DNA of 48,874 nt from contig PXRS01000006.1 of NCBI GenBank assembly GCA_003023785.1, positions 1 through 48,874 of the forward strand, read 5' to 3'. Within the stretch, counting starts at the first letter, position 1, and each line of letters begins with the position of its first letter. Source of the DNA: Halobacteriales archaeon QS_5_68_33. Its GTDB lineage: Archaea; Halobacteriota; Halobacteria; Halobacteriales; Haloarculaceae. Below the pieces are notes generated by a model, which made no database searches, was not told the DNA's origin, and saw only the letters and a program-made list of their open reading frames with translations. Positions 15,652-23,215 of the stretch are shown here, in pieces. A program made the translations under genes and the position numbers.

Positions 15652-16734
15652 TCAGTCGTCGCCGTTGCCACCGTCGGCGATGGCGGGCGTGGCGCGTTCG
15701 GGCTCCGGGGTGCCCTGGCCGAGCTGGCCGTCGAGGCCGAGCGCGCGCTCGGTGCGCGCCATGCTCTCCTCGCGGTCGGCCATGTCGGCGACGGCGCGCA
15801 GGGCGTCGACGTTCTCGGGGACGACGTCGGCCTCCTGGTGGATCGCCTGGAACAGGTAGAGCTCCCGTCCCTCGACGGTAAGCGACTCGCCCCAGATGCA
15901 GTTCTCCCAGCAGTCCCCGCGGGGCCGGCCGGCGTCCATCGCGAGGTCCTTCAGCTTGCCCGCGCCGTCGACGCCCAGGTCGGCGGGGAGGACGAACAGC
16001 CGGGTCTCGCTCTCGAAGCGGTCCCTGACCGCCTCGACATCCGGGGCAGACCCCAGGGTGACGTTCACCGCGTGGGTGTGCATGAGCGTCGTCGGCACCT
16101 TCAGCCCCATCGTCTCGACCTCCAGGTCCGGCAGGACGGTCCGCAGATCCGGCCCGTGGTGGGAGGGGACCGATGCCGGGTCGGGGACGATGTCGTTGAT
16201 CGGGCCGCGGTCGGTCTGGCCGGGGTCGCCGCCCCGCCGGACCAGCGTCACGCGGACGCGGTCGATGCCGTAGGCCTCCGAGAGCGGCGCGAACAGCCGC
16301 GCCAGCCCCGTGGTGTTACAGGAGACGACGCGGACGTAGTCGGCCCCGCGGGCGTCCTCGTAACTGGCGCGGGCGGTGAAACTCACCTCGGCGACGTCGG
16401 CGTCCTCGCCGCCCTGGAACAGGGCCGGCGTGTCGTGGCGCTCGTAGATCGGGCGGTTCCGGGCGCCGACGCCGCTCGGCGTCGCGTCGACGACGACATC
16501 GCTCCGCCGGACGAGATCCGCGACCGACCCCGCGAGGTCGAACCCCGCGTCGGCGAACGCGCCGTGGCGGTCCTCGGGCGCGTGCAGCGCGTAGCCGCGG
16601 TCGGTCGCGACCCGTGCCTCGAAGTTGGGGCTGGTCTTGGCCACACCCGCGACGGCCATGTCGGGCTGGGCCCGCACCGCGTCGGCAACCCGCTTGCCGA
16701 TCGTTCCGTACCCGTTGACACCCACGTGTAACAT
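15652..16734 (-). CDS. gap: Type II glyceraldehyde-3-phosphate dehydrogenase
   Basis: This 360-residue protein is the archaeal (type II) NAD(P)-dependent phosphorylating GAPDH, which interconverts glyceraldehyde-3-phosphate and 1,3-bisphosphoglycerate. Haloarchaea with two GAPDHs use this type mainly for gluconeogenesis. Diagnostic features are [17 protein letters not shown] at the N-terminus, [11 protein letters not shown] with the catalytic Cys139, [20 protein letters not shown], and [11 protein letters not shown]. The last 25 residues ([20 protein letters not shown]) are an acidic extension. The ATG at 16734 is supported by an ACTTTAG box about 29 nt upstream. It is divergent from the enolase-superfamily gene. 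Confidence 0.93.
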   Translation of the reverse strand: MLHVGVNGYGTIGKRVADAVRAQPDMAVAGVAKTSPNFEARVATDRGYALHAPEDRHGAFADAGFDLAGSVADLVRRSDVVVDATPSGVGARNRPIYERHDTPALFQGGEDADVAEVSFTARASYEDARGADYVRVVSCNTTGLARLFAPLSEAYGIDRVRVTLVRRGGDPGQTDRGPINDIVPDPASVPSHHGPDLRTVLPDLEVETMGLKVPTTLMHTHAVNVTLGSAPDVEAVRDRFESETRLFVLPADLGVDGAGKLKDLAMDAGRPRGDCWENCIWGESLTVEGRELYLFQAIHQEADVVPENVDALRAVADMADREESMARTERALGLDGQLGQGTPEPERATPAIADGGNGDD

Positions 16735-16971
16735 GTACCTCGGCGTTCCTCCCGCCCGACTAAAGTTCTTTTCGTGCTAACTACCGAGAAATTAACTCGG
16801 GGGCGAAAAAGTCGTTCGGAAAGTGTCCGTTAATCCGACAGTTCCCGGCCAGGACCGGGGGGCCTTTGTTTGTTCGGGCGCTGGCCGGGATATGAGCGAG
16901 ACGCAGCGGAGCGCACGGCGCGAGCAAACGGGGACGGCACGAGGACCTGTCGGCGTCCGGAGGTGTGCGGG

Positions 16972-18120
16972 ATGGAGATAGCCGACTACGAACTGTTCCA
17001 GGTGCCGCCGCGGTGGCTGTTCCTGCGGGTCGAGACCGACACGGGGCTGGTCGGCTGGGGCGAACCGGTCGTCGAGGGGCGCGCCCGGACGGTCGAGACA
17101 GCCGTCGAGGAACTGTTCGAGACGTACCTGCTCGGGGAGGACCCGTTGCGCATCGAGGACCACTGGCAGACGATGTACCGCGGCGGGTTCTACCGGGGCG
17201 GTCCCGTCCTCATGTCGGCCATCGCGGGCGTCGACCAGGCGCTGTGGGATATTTCGGGCAAACACCTGGGCGTCCCGGTGTACGAACTGCTCGGCGGGCC
17301 GGCCCGCGAGCGGATGCGTGTCTACCAGTGGGTCGGGGGCGACCGTCCGACCGACGTCGCCGAACAGGCCGCCGAGCAGGTCGAGGCGGGGTTCACGGCG
17401 CTGAAGATGAACGCCACTCCGGAGATGCGCCGCGTCGACACCCCGGCGGCCGTCGAGGCGGCCGTCGACAGGCTGGGCGCGGTCCGGGAGGCCGTCGGCG
17501 ACGAGGTGGACATCGGCGTCGACTTCCACGGCCGCGTCGCCAAGTCACAGGCGAAGAAACTCGCCGCCGCGCTGGAGGTCCACGACCCCTTCTTCGTCGA
17601 GGAACCGGTCCCGCCCGGCCACGAGGACGCCCTGCCGGCCGTCGCGAACCACACCTCGACCCCCATCGCGACCGGCGAGCGCCTCTACTCGCGGTGGGAC
17701 TTCACGGAGGTCTTCGAGGACGGCGCCGTCGACGTGATCCAGCCCGACCTCTCGCACGCGGGCGGGATCAGCGAGGTGAAACGGATCGCGGCGATGGCCG
17801 AGGCCTACGACGTGGCGCTGGCCCCTCACTGCCCGCTCGGGCCGATAGCGCTCGCCGCCTGCCTGCAGGTCGACGCCGTCGCCGGGAACGCCCTCATCCA
17901 GGAGCAGAGCCTCGACATCCACTACAACGAGGGGACGGACGAACTCGACTATCTCGCGGACCCCGCGGTCTTCGAATACGACGGAGGATACGTCGACCTG
18001 CCCGAAGGCCCCGGACTGGGCATCGAAATCGACGAAGACGTCGTGCGCGAGCGGACGGGGGACGTCGACTGGCACAACCCCGTCTGGCGCCACGACGACG
18101 GCAGCGTCGCCGAGTGGTGA
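16972..18120 (+). CDS. Enolase-superfamily sugar acid dehydratase (galactonate/gluconate dehydratase-like)
   Basis: This 382-residue member of the mandelate racemase branch of the enolase superfamily dehydrates sugar acids such as galactonate or gluconate with Mg2+. The capping domain starts MEIADYELFQVPPRWLFLRV. Barrel signatures are ALWDISGKHLGVPVYELLGG, LKMNATPE, DVGVDFHGR-like metal Asp region, FVEEPVPPGHEDAL (metal Glu), ATGERLYSRWDF, and LAPHCPLGPIALAA with a catalytic His. The ATG at 16972 has a GGAGGTG ribosome-binding site 7 nt upstream. An upstream in-frame ATG (16892) is out of alignment. Exact substrate is inferred only, but proximity to GAPDH fits the semi-phosphorylative Entner-Doudoroff route. 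Confidence 0.84.
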   Translation: MEIADYELFQVPPRWLFLRVETDTGLVGWGEPVVEGRARTVETAVEELFETYLLGEDPLRIEDHWQTMYRGGFYRGGPVLMSAIAGVDQALWDISGKHLGVPVYELLGGPARERMRVYQWVGGDRPTDVAEQAAEQVEAGFTALKMNATPEMRRVDTPAAVEAAVDRLGAVREAVGDEVDIGVDFHGRVAKSQAKKLAAALEVHDPFFVEEPVPPGHEDALPAVANHTSTPIATGERLYSRWDFTEVFEDGAVDVIQPDLSHAGGISEVKRIAAMAEAYDVALAPHCPLGPIALAACLQVDAVAGNALIQEQSLDIHYNEGTDELDYLADPAVFEYDGGYVDLPEGPGLGIEIDEDVVRERTGDVDWHNPVWRHDDGSVAEW

Positions 18121-18128
18121 CGGCCTGA

Positions 18129-18201
18129 TACGGTCGCTGTGAGTCATTTTCGGGATTCGCCCGCCCGGCGAAATACCGGTACATCGGTACAACCGACCGT
18201 A
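18129..18201. mobile_element. R2 palindromic element (R2b variant)
   Basis: A 73-bp copy whose left half differs from other copies (GTGAGTCATTTTCGGGATTCGC..., here called R2b) while the right half matches R2. TGA precedes it and TCA follows. The TCA is the stop codon complement of the uracil-DNA glycosylase gene. Confidence 0.85.
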
Positions 18202-18789
18202 TCAGAACTCGCCCAGCCGCGATTGCCCGCTCGACTCGTCGGTGAACTCGGCCGCCCGGTCGAGCGTCGCCGCGAACGTCTCCCGCTGTGAGGGGTCGTA
18301 CAGCGTCGCCGCGGGATGGACGCAGACGAGCACGCGCCGCGGTTCGCCCCCGACGGTGGCCTCGCGGACATCGCCGGCCTCGCTCGTGACCGCCACGTCC
18401 CGGTCGAGCAGGTGCTCGGCGGGCACCTTACCTAGCGTGACGACGACCGCGGGGTCGACGCGGTCGACCTCCTGTTCGAGGTACTCGCGGCAGTTCGCGA
18501 GCTCCGCGTCCGTCGGGTCGCGGTTCCCGGGCGGGCGACAGCGCACGCAGTTGGCGATGCGCACGTCCGCCCTGTCGAGGCCGGCCTCGCGGAGGCCGTC
18601 GTCCAGCACGTCGCCCGACCGGCCGACGAAGGGTTCACCCTGTTCGTCCTCGCGCTCGCCGGGCGCCTCGCCGACGAACAGCAGATCCGCGTCGGCCGGC
18701 CCCGTCCCGTTGACGATGCGACTCCGGCAGGCGACCAGTTCGTCACAGCGCTTGCAGGCCGTCACGTCCAGGTCCTCCATCTCGCTCAT
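18202..18789 (-). CDS. udg: Uracil-DNA glycosylase, family 4-like
   Basis: This 195-residue protein is a family 4/5-type uracil-DNA glycosylase that removes uracil from DNA at the first step of base excision repair. It has the family motif VGEAPGEREDEQGEPFVGRSG (motif A, split here by the usual acidic residues), NCVRCRPPGNRDP and the HPA motif (VHPAATL). Four cysteines suited to a 4Fe-4S cluster are Cys12, Cys15 (CKRC), Cys84 and Cys100. Length matches family 4. Its stop lies exactly at an R2 edge. Confidence 0.92.
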   Translation of the reverse strand: MSEMEDLDVTACKRCDELVACRSRIVNGTGPADADLLFVGEAPGEREDEQGEPFVGRSGDVLDDGLREAGLDRADVRIANCVRCRPPGNRDPTDAELANCREYLEQEVDRVDPAVVVTLGKVPAEHLLDRDVAVTSEAGDVREATVGGEPRRVLVCVHPAATLYDPSQRETFAATLDRAAEFTDESSGQSRLGEF

Positions 18790-18834
18790 ACGCGCCCTCG
18801 GCGCGGCGCCGGCAAAAGTCCGCGTGATCCGGCG

Positions 18835-18877
18835 CGCCGGTTCGACGAAGTCCGGAACTGATTGACAACCGACCGTA
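18835..18877. mobile_element. R2 half element
   Basis: This is the reverse-oriented right half of R2 (GGTTCGACGAAGTCCGG to CAACCGACCGTA). The other arm is missing. It lies between the uracil-DNA glycosylase start and the stop of the DUF99 gene. Confidence 0.7.
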
Positions 18878-18885
18878 CGAGACCG

Positions 18886-19446
18886 TCAGTCCTCGGCGAG
18901 GAACGCGTCGTCGGCGGCGCGGGCGGCCAGCCGCGCGACCCGCAACGGTTCGGGGCGGCCGCCCTCGGGGGTGAACGCCCGGACGACGTCGGCGGCCTCG
19001 CTCCCGTCACAGCCGACCGCGCGGACGAACATCCGCTCGTCGGCGACGGTCAGGCGCCGGCGTTCGGGTTGGCGGCGGTAGACCGCGAGGCGTTCGTCGA
19101 GGGCGTCGCCCTCGAAGGCCTCCCGGAGCGCGGGTTCCAGCCCCGGGCTCTCCTCGAAGGTGACCGAGAGGACGGGGCGGTCGGCGCTTTCCCGGATAGC
19201 GGGGAGGTCGAGCAGGTTGAACCAGGCGGGAGCGATCCCCGCCAGGAGGACGTAGCGGACGTCTTCGCGGTCGAGCCGGTCGAGAAGGGAACGGACCGCG
19301 TCGGTGGCGTCGGTGCCGCCGACGGTGCAGGTACCGAAGACGAACCCGTCAGTCGCGCGGCTGGCGCGGACGACCGCGCCGGCGAGCGTGCTCTCGTCGC
19401 CGCGAAACGACTCCGCGATCCCCAGGGCGCGAACCCCGACTTTCAC
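18886..19446 (-). CDS. DUF99 family protein
   Basis: This 186-residue protein matches the archaeal DUF99 (UPF0215) family, whose structure is endonuclease V-like but whose function is not established. Family-like segments are KVGVRALGIAESF at the start, GTCTVGGTDATDAVRSLLDRL, YVLLAGIAPAWFNLLDLP, and PVLSVTFEESPGLEPAL. The start is a GTG that overlaps the stop of the upstream DUF5786 gene (GTGA), indicating co-translation. C-terminal DDAFLAED is acidic. Confidence 0.85.
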   Translation of the reverse strand: MKVGVRALGIAESFRGDESTLAGAVVRASRATDGFVFGTCTVGGTDATDAVRSLLDRLDREDVRYVLLAGIAPAWFNLLDLPAIRESADRPVLSVTFEESPGLEPALREAFEGDALDERLAVYRRQPERRRLTVADERMFVRAVGCDGSEAADVVRAFTPEGGRPEPLRVARLAARAADDAFLAED

Positions 19447-19622
19447 GTGTTTTCTTTGATCTCCTCCAGCCTGTCGAGCAGTTCGTCGTTCGAGGCGTCG
19501 AACTCGTACTCGACGTCGCCGTCGTGGGTGTTCTGCCCGGTGGAAACCCCGTCGCCGTCCTCGAGGTCCGTGTCGTACTCCTGGTTCTCCTGTTCGGATT
19601 CGTCGTAGCTCCCGAACCCCAT
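19443..19622 (-). CDS. DUF5786 small acidic protein
   Basis: This 59-residue protein begins MGFGSYDESEQENQEYD and ends DELLDRLEEIKENT, the pattern of the haloarchaeal DUF5786 family, of unknown role. It is too short for most gene finders but has a TTTTTTC box about 29 nt upstream of the ATG at 19622. The longer frame to 19727 is rejected because its extra residues are basic and unrelated to the family. It overlaps the DUF99 gene by 4 nt, forming a two-gene operon. Confidence 0.8.
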   Translation of the reverse strand: MGFGSYDESEQENQEYDTDLEDGDGVSTGQNTHDGDVEYEFDASNDELLDRLEEIKENT

Positions 19623-19789
19623 ACGGGTATGTCTACAATGTTCATGTTGAAAAAAGCCCCGGCGAAACCCGCCGGATGTCAGGTCAAACTGGTCACACGT
19701 CCGGCCGGCGGGTCGACGGAAGCACACGGCGCCCCGTGGTCCGCACCGCCGACGCCAGACTCAAGCGGGACGCCCGCCATCTGTGGAAC

Positions 19790-20401
19790 ATGGACGTTAC
19801 CAATGTCACGGCGGACGCGGAGACGTTCACCTGCAACGCCTACCTCGCGCCCGAGGGGTCGCCGACGCTGGTCGACGCCGGGTCCGTGGACGGCGTCGTC
19901 GACGTCGTGCGCGAGCACACCGACGACCTGGACCGGGTCGTCCTCACCCACCAGCACGGCGACCACGTCGAGCAACTGGACGCGGTCGTCGACGTGTTCG
20001 ACCCGGACGTCTACGCCGACGACGACCACCCCCTCCGGACACACGAGATCACCGACGGCGACGTCGTCACCGTCGGCACCGAGGAGTGCGAGGTGGTCTA
20101 CACGCCCGGCCACGCCGACGACCACGTCTCGTTCGTCTCGGCGGCGTCGCTGTTCTCGGGAGACGTCGTCGTCCACGACGACGGCGCGTTCGACTACGGG
20201 AGTTTCGGCCGCACGGACTACCCCGGCCAGTCCCGTGAACGGCTCATCGAGTCGATCCGGACCCTCCTCGAACGCATGCCCGACGGCGTCGAGAGGATGT
20301 ACAGCGGCCACGGCAGCGTCTTCCACGGCGACGTCCGCGACGTGGTGGAGACGGCGCTCTCGCGGGCGGAGCAACGCGAACCGAAATATCCCGACGGGTA
20401 A
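19790..20401 (+). CDS. MBL-fold metallohydrolase
   Basis: This 203-residue protein is a metallo-beta-lactamase fold hydrolase of the glyoxalase II-like type. The metal motif is LTHQHGDHVEQL (HxHxDH), followed by YTPGHADDHVSF (His) and FSGDVVVHDDGAF (Asp), with MYSGHGSVFHGD near the end. It probably hydrolyses a thioester or phosphoester, substrate unknown. The ATG at 19790 begins MDVTNVTADAETFTCNAYL, the typical N-terminus, so the upstream open frame to 19676 is not used. The stop TAA is also the left TAA flank of an R1 element. Confidence 0.86.
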   Translation: MDVTNVTADAETFTCNAYLAPEGSPTLVDAGSVDGVVDVVREHTDDLDRVVLTHQHGDHVEQLDAVVDVFDPDVYADDDHPLRTHEITDGDVVTVGTEECEVVYTPGHADDHVSFVSAASLFSGDVVVHDDGAFDYGSFGRTDYPGQSRERLIESIRTLLERMPDGVERMYSGHGSVFHGDVRDVVETALSRAEQREPKYPDG

Positions 20402-20479
20402 TACTGCCGGCTGTAAGTCTGTCAAGAATTTCGCCGCCCCGGGGCGGCGAATATCCTCACGAAGTTACAGCCGGCAGTA
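20402..20479. mobile_element. R1 palindromic element, copy 3
   Basis: This is an exact 78-bp R1 (TACTGCCGGCTGTAA to TTACAGCCGGCAGTA) flanked by TAA at 20399-20401 and TAA at 20480-20482. The left TAA is the stop codon of the MBL hydrolase gene, so the insertion duplicated the stop without changing the protein. Confidence 0.92.
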
Positions 20480-20532
20480 TAAGGGTGGGCGGCCGACCGA
20501 CTGCTGGACGCGCCGGTTCGGGCGTCGCGTCG

Positions 20533-20682
20533 CTACGCGTTGCGCCGTTCCTTGCTCTTGCGCCGGAGGTTGCCGTAGCCGCACTTCCGGCAGTTCTCGG
20601 CGCGGTCGGGGTTGCGGGCGTTACAGCGCATGCAGATCTGCTTCGAGAGGACGCGGTCTTCCGCGGGTTCGAACTCGGCCAT
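20533..20682 (-). CDS. rpl40e: 50S ribosomal protein L40e
   Basis: This 49-residue zinc-ribbon ribosomal protein of the large subunit is shorter than common gene-finder limits. The sequence [20 protein letters not shown] then [20 protein letters not shown] and a basic tail is the haloarchaeal L40e pattern, with CxxC...CxxC zinc ligands (Cys17, Cys20, Cys31, Cys34). A GTTTAAC box lies about 27 nt upstream of the ATG at 20682. An ATG 6 nt further upstream would add Met-Gly and is less likely. It shares its upstream region with the divergent enolase-superfamily fragment. Confidence 0.93.
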   Translation of the reverse strand: MAEFEPAEDRVLSKQICMRCNARNPDRAENCRKCGYGNLRRKSKERRNA

Positions 20683-20788
20683 ACCCATCGTTTCCGGTCG
20701 GCGCTGTTAAACGTTGGTTTTCGCCGCGCCCGAACGACGGAGTCGTGCCCGAACAACGGGTGTTTATTCGCTCGCCGCCACACAGGGT

Positions 20789-21034
20789 ATGCCCGCGCTC
20801 TACGATCGCGTCGCCGACCTGCCGCTCGAAATCGAGGGCTTCGAGTTCGAACCCCGGGAGATGGACACCTCCGGCGGATTCGTCCGGACGACCACCCTCG
20901 TCACGCTCCGGGCCCCCAATCGCGTCGGTCGCGGCGAGGACGTCACCTACGAGCGCGACGACCACGAAGCCCTCCGGGACGCCCGCGGGGCGGGGGCGCT
21001 CGACTGGGACTTGGTGGTAACTGTGTACCGGTGA
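20789..21034 (+). pseudogene. Truncated N-terminal fragment of an enolase-superfamily protein
   Basis: An 81-codon open frame starts at ATG 20789, with TTTATT about 24 nt upstream. Its sequence ([53 protein letters not shown]) resembles only the N-terminal capping domain of a haloarchaeal mandelate racemase/muconate-cycloisomerase-like protein, normally over 300 residues. The last residues DLVVTVYR run into an R2b element and stop there, so I read it as a 3'-truncated gene. It could still be expressed as a small protein. Family assignment is from remembered pattern and is moderate. Confidence 0.5.
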
Positions 21035-21079
21035 TTCGCCGGGCGGGCGAATCCCGGAGATGACTTACAGCCGACCGTA
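21020..21079. mobile_element. R2b element, partly degenerate
   Basis: TGTACCGGTGATTCGCCGGG to GACTTACAGCCGACCGTA is nearly the reverse complement of the left half of the element at 18129. The TCA at 21080-21082 following it is the stop codon complement of the broken tsr3 gene. The other terminal arm is degenerate. Confidence 0.75.
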
Positions 21080-21587
21080 TCATTCCTCGGCGAGGTAGTC
21101 GTCCTGCACGGCGACGACCTCCGCCGAGTCGGCACAGCCCGCGTAGCGGGCCAGCGGTTCCTCGTTGAGTTCGAGGAAGGTGTGGCCCCAGGTGAACTTC
21201 GAGAGGAGGCGCTCGGCGCTGTCGCGCTCGCCGAGGATACAGAGCGCGCCGGCGAAGGCCTCGACGGTGTTCAGCCGGAACGGCGTCCCGTAGCTGACGG
21301 GGTTGCCCGCGACGAGAAAGGGAAGCGAGCGGTGGAGCTCCGTCCGAGGCCTTCCGTCGGCTGGCCTCGCGGCTCGCGGTTGCACCGCTCGCTCCATCCG
21401 GGGGCTCCCTCCGGTCGCCCCCGCGGTCGGCTGGCGAGAGCGCGCGTTCGGCGAAGGGGTCGAGCACGATGCCCGGCGGGGTCGCGCGGTTCGAGCGGTG
21501 TAACTCGACGAGGTCGAACCGCGCGAGCTTCCGGGCGGAGCACTTCTCGGGGTCGTCGTCGCCCTCGTAGCGCACGTGCAGGTCCAC
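21080..21587 (-). pseudogene. tsr3: tsr3-like (DUF367) gene disrupted by an intragenic repeat
   Basis: Tsr3 transfers an aminocarboxypropyl group to small-subunit rRNA. The N-terminal third is clear from GTG 21587 ([41 protein letters not shown]), and the C-terminal half is clear in another frame ([41 protein letters not shown]). Between them the conserved region expected to contain LDCSW is missing. A roughly 86-bp segment encoding [17 protein letters not shown] replaces it and shifts the frame. Loss of the SAM-binding region and the frame change make this a probable pseudogene. Confidence 0.7.
21371..21427 (-). repeat. Intragenic repeat, copy in tsr3
   Basis: About 56 bp (minus strand GGGCGACCGGAGGGAGCC... 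to ...GCGAGCCGCGAGG) match the segment at about 22683-22738 in the peroxiredoxin gene with roughly five mismatches, and encode nearly the same peptide ([18 protein letters not shown]). It replaces a conserved part of tsr3. Confidence 0.75.
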
Positions 21588-21767
21588 ACCGGCCCGTAGA
21601 CGGCGGCGGGGCAAAAGCCGCTCGGACGCGAGCAGCGGCGATCCAGGGGCCGTCCGGGGCCGGTCGCGGCGGCCGGTGGCCGGTTTCCCGTGCGCCTGTC
21701 GCGTTCGGCAGTTTCAGGCCGTGAAAAGGCCAGAAAGCCTAAATGGGACCACGCGAGTGTGTAGGGC

Positions 21768-23156
21768 ATGCTGTCAGAGGGCGCCGAAGCGCCGGCAGTG
21801 GTACTTCCCGGATACGTCGACGGGGAGCGCGAGCGGGTCGACCTCGGTGCGTACCTGGGCGAGGGGATCGTCGTCCTCGCCTTCTACCCGGCGGATTTCA
21901 ACCCCGCGTGCTCGATGCAGACGTCGGACCTGGACGGCCTGGACCTGTTCACGATGCAGCGGGACGTCTCGGTCTTTGCCGTCTCGCCCGACAGCACGTA
22001 TAGCCACGAGGCCTTCGCCGAGCGGTACGGCCTGCGGGTGCCGCTTTTGAGCGACGTCGACGGTGGGGCGGCGGGCGCCTACGGCGTCGACCGCGAGACC
22101 GAAACGGGCGAACGGCTCCCCCGGCGGGCGGTGTTCGTCGTCGACCACCGCGGGATGGTCCAGTATGCCCGGGCGACCGACGACCTGTCGGAACCGGTCG
22201 ACGTCGACCCGGTCAAGCGGGCGGTCGGCGACATCGGCGGCGACGAGACGGCGCTGGAGCGCTACCGGGCGGGCGTCGAGCGCTACGCCGAGGGCCGGGC
22301 GGCGTTCACCGAGGCGATGACCGACTACGAGGACCGGGAGTGGATGCCCGCCCGGAGCGGGTTCGAGCGGGCGGAACCGGCCTTCGCCGACGCGGCAGAC
22401 CACCTCGACACGGCGGTGCGGTTCGCCGAGACCGAGGCCTTCGAGGCGGTGGCCGACCGCGCCGAGGAGAAAGCCGACACGCTCCAGCACGCCGCCGACT
22501 GGTTCGCCCAGTCGGCCGACGCGCTGGGCGGCGGACGCGGCAAACAGGGCGCGGAGTACCGCGAGGACGCCGAACGCGTGATCGACGCTGCGAGCGGCCT
22601 GCCGGAACCGCCCGACTCCGACGCGTTCACGCTGACGGACGCGGGGATCGATGTGGACGATTCCGTGACTGTTGACAGCGAGGGCGACCGACGGGAGCCC
22701 TCGGACGGGGCGAGCGGTGCAACCGCGAGCCGCGAGGGCGCGCGGGCCGCGGACAGCGCGGTCGAGGCCGACTTCGCGCTCGACGAGACGGCGTCCGACG
22801 GCGCCGCCCACGACGCCCCCGGGACCACCGAGGGCGACACGGTCGAGGGCGACCTGGAGATGGACCTGGACGCCGTCGAGAACGAGGGCGGCCGGTACGA
22901 CGAGGGAGACGGGGCCGAAACCCCGGCCGACGCCGCGTCGGCGGGCGGTGCCGGCGGCGCAGGTGGCGGGAACGAGGCGCGGGCGGCAGGCGGTGAGTCG
23001 ACGTCGGGCGGCGACGCTGACGGGAGCCAGGACGGGAACGCGGGCGAGGACGCGATGGCCGAGGACGTCGAGGAACTGGACCTCGCGGACCCGACCGAGG
23101 GCGAGGAGGAGGAAAAAGAGGACGAGCGAGCGGACTGGGACATCCCCGGGCAGTAA
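21768..23156 (+). CDS. Peroxiredoxin-domain protein with long acidic C-terminal extension
   Basis: This 462-residue protein starts with an AhpC/TSA peroxiredoxin domain of about 160 residues ([18 protein letters not shown] with peroxidatic Cys48, then [16 protein letters not shown] and [13 protein letters not shown]), which would reduce peroxides. A helical region follows (residues about 170-290, [21 protein letters not shown] and [18 protein letters not shown]). The last roughly 170 residues are low-complexity acidic sequence, including the intragenic repeat [27 protein letters not shown] box lies about 28 nt upstream of ATG 21768. The tail is three times longer than usual for this family, and its function is unknown. 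Confidence 0.82.
   Translation: MLSEGAEAPAVVLPGYVDGERERVDLGAYLGEGIVVLAFYPADFNPACSMQTSDLDGLDLFTMQRDVSVFAVSPDSTYSHEAFAERYGLRVPLLSDVDGGAAGAYGVDRETETGERLPRRAVFVVDHRGMVQYARATDDLSEPVDVDPVKRAVGDIGGDETALERYRAGVERYAEGRAAFTEAMTDYEDREWMPARSGFERAEPAFADAADHLDTAVRFAETEAFEAVADRAEEKADTLQHAADWFAQSADALGGGRGKQGAEYREDAERVIDAASGLPEPPDSDAFTLTDAGIDVDDSVTVDSEGDRREPSDGASGATASREGARAADSAVEADFALDETASDGAAHDAPGTTEGDTVEGDLEMDLDAVENEGGRYDEGDGAETPADAASAGGAGGAGGGNEARAAGGESTSGGDADGSQDGNAGEDAMAEDVEELDLADPTEGEEEEKEDERADWDIPGQ
22682..22738 (+). repeat. Intragenic repeat, copy in peroxiredoxin tail
   Basis: GGGCGACCGACGGGAGCCCT to GCGAGCCGCGAGG is read in frame as [18 protein letters not shown]. It is about 90 percent identical to the segment in the broken tsr3 gene on the other strand. 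A weaker relative (28618-28650, encoding SEGRPQGGPRSERQG) lies in the membrane-protein gene of the VWA operon. Confidence 0.75.
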
Positions 23157-23215
23157 CGCGCCGTCCGGCCCGCCGACAAAAAAGGCATATACCTCCGCGG
23201 TCTGGGGGTAGACGA

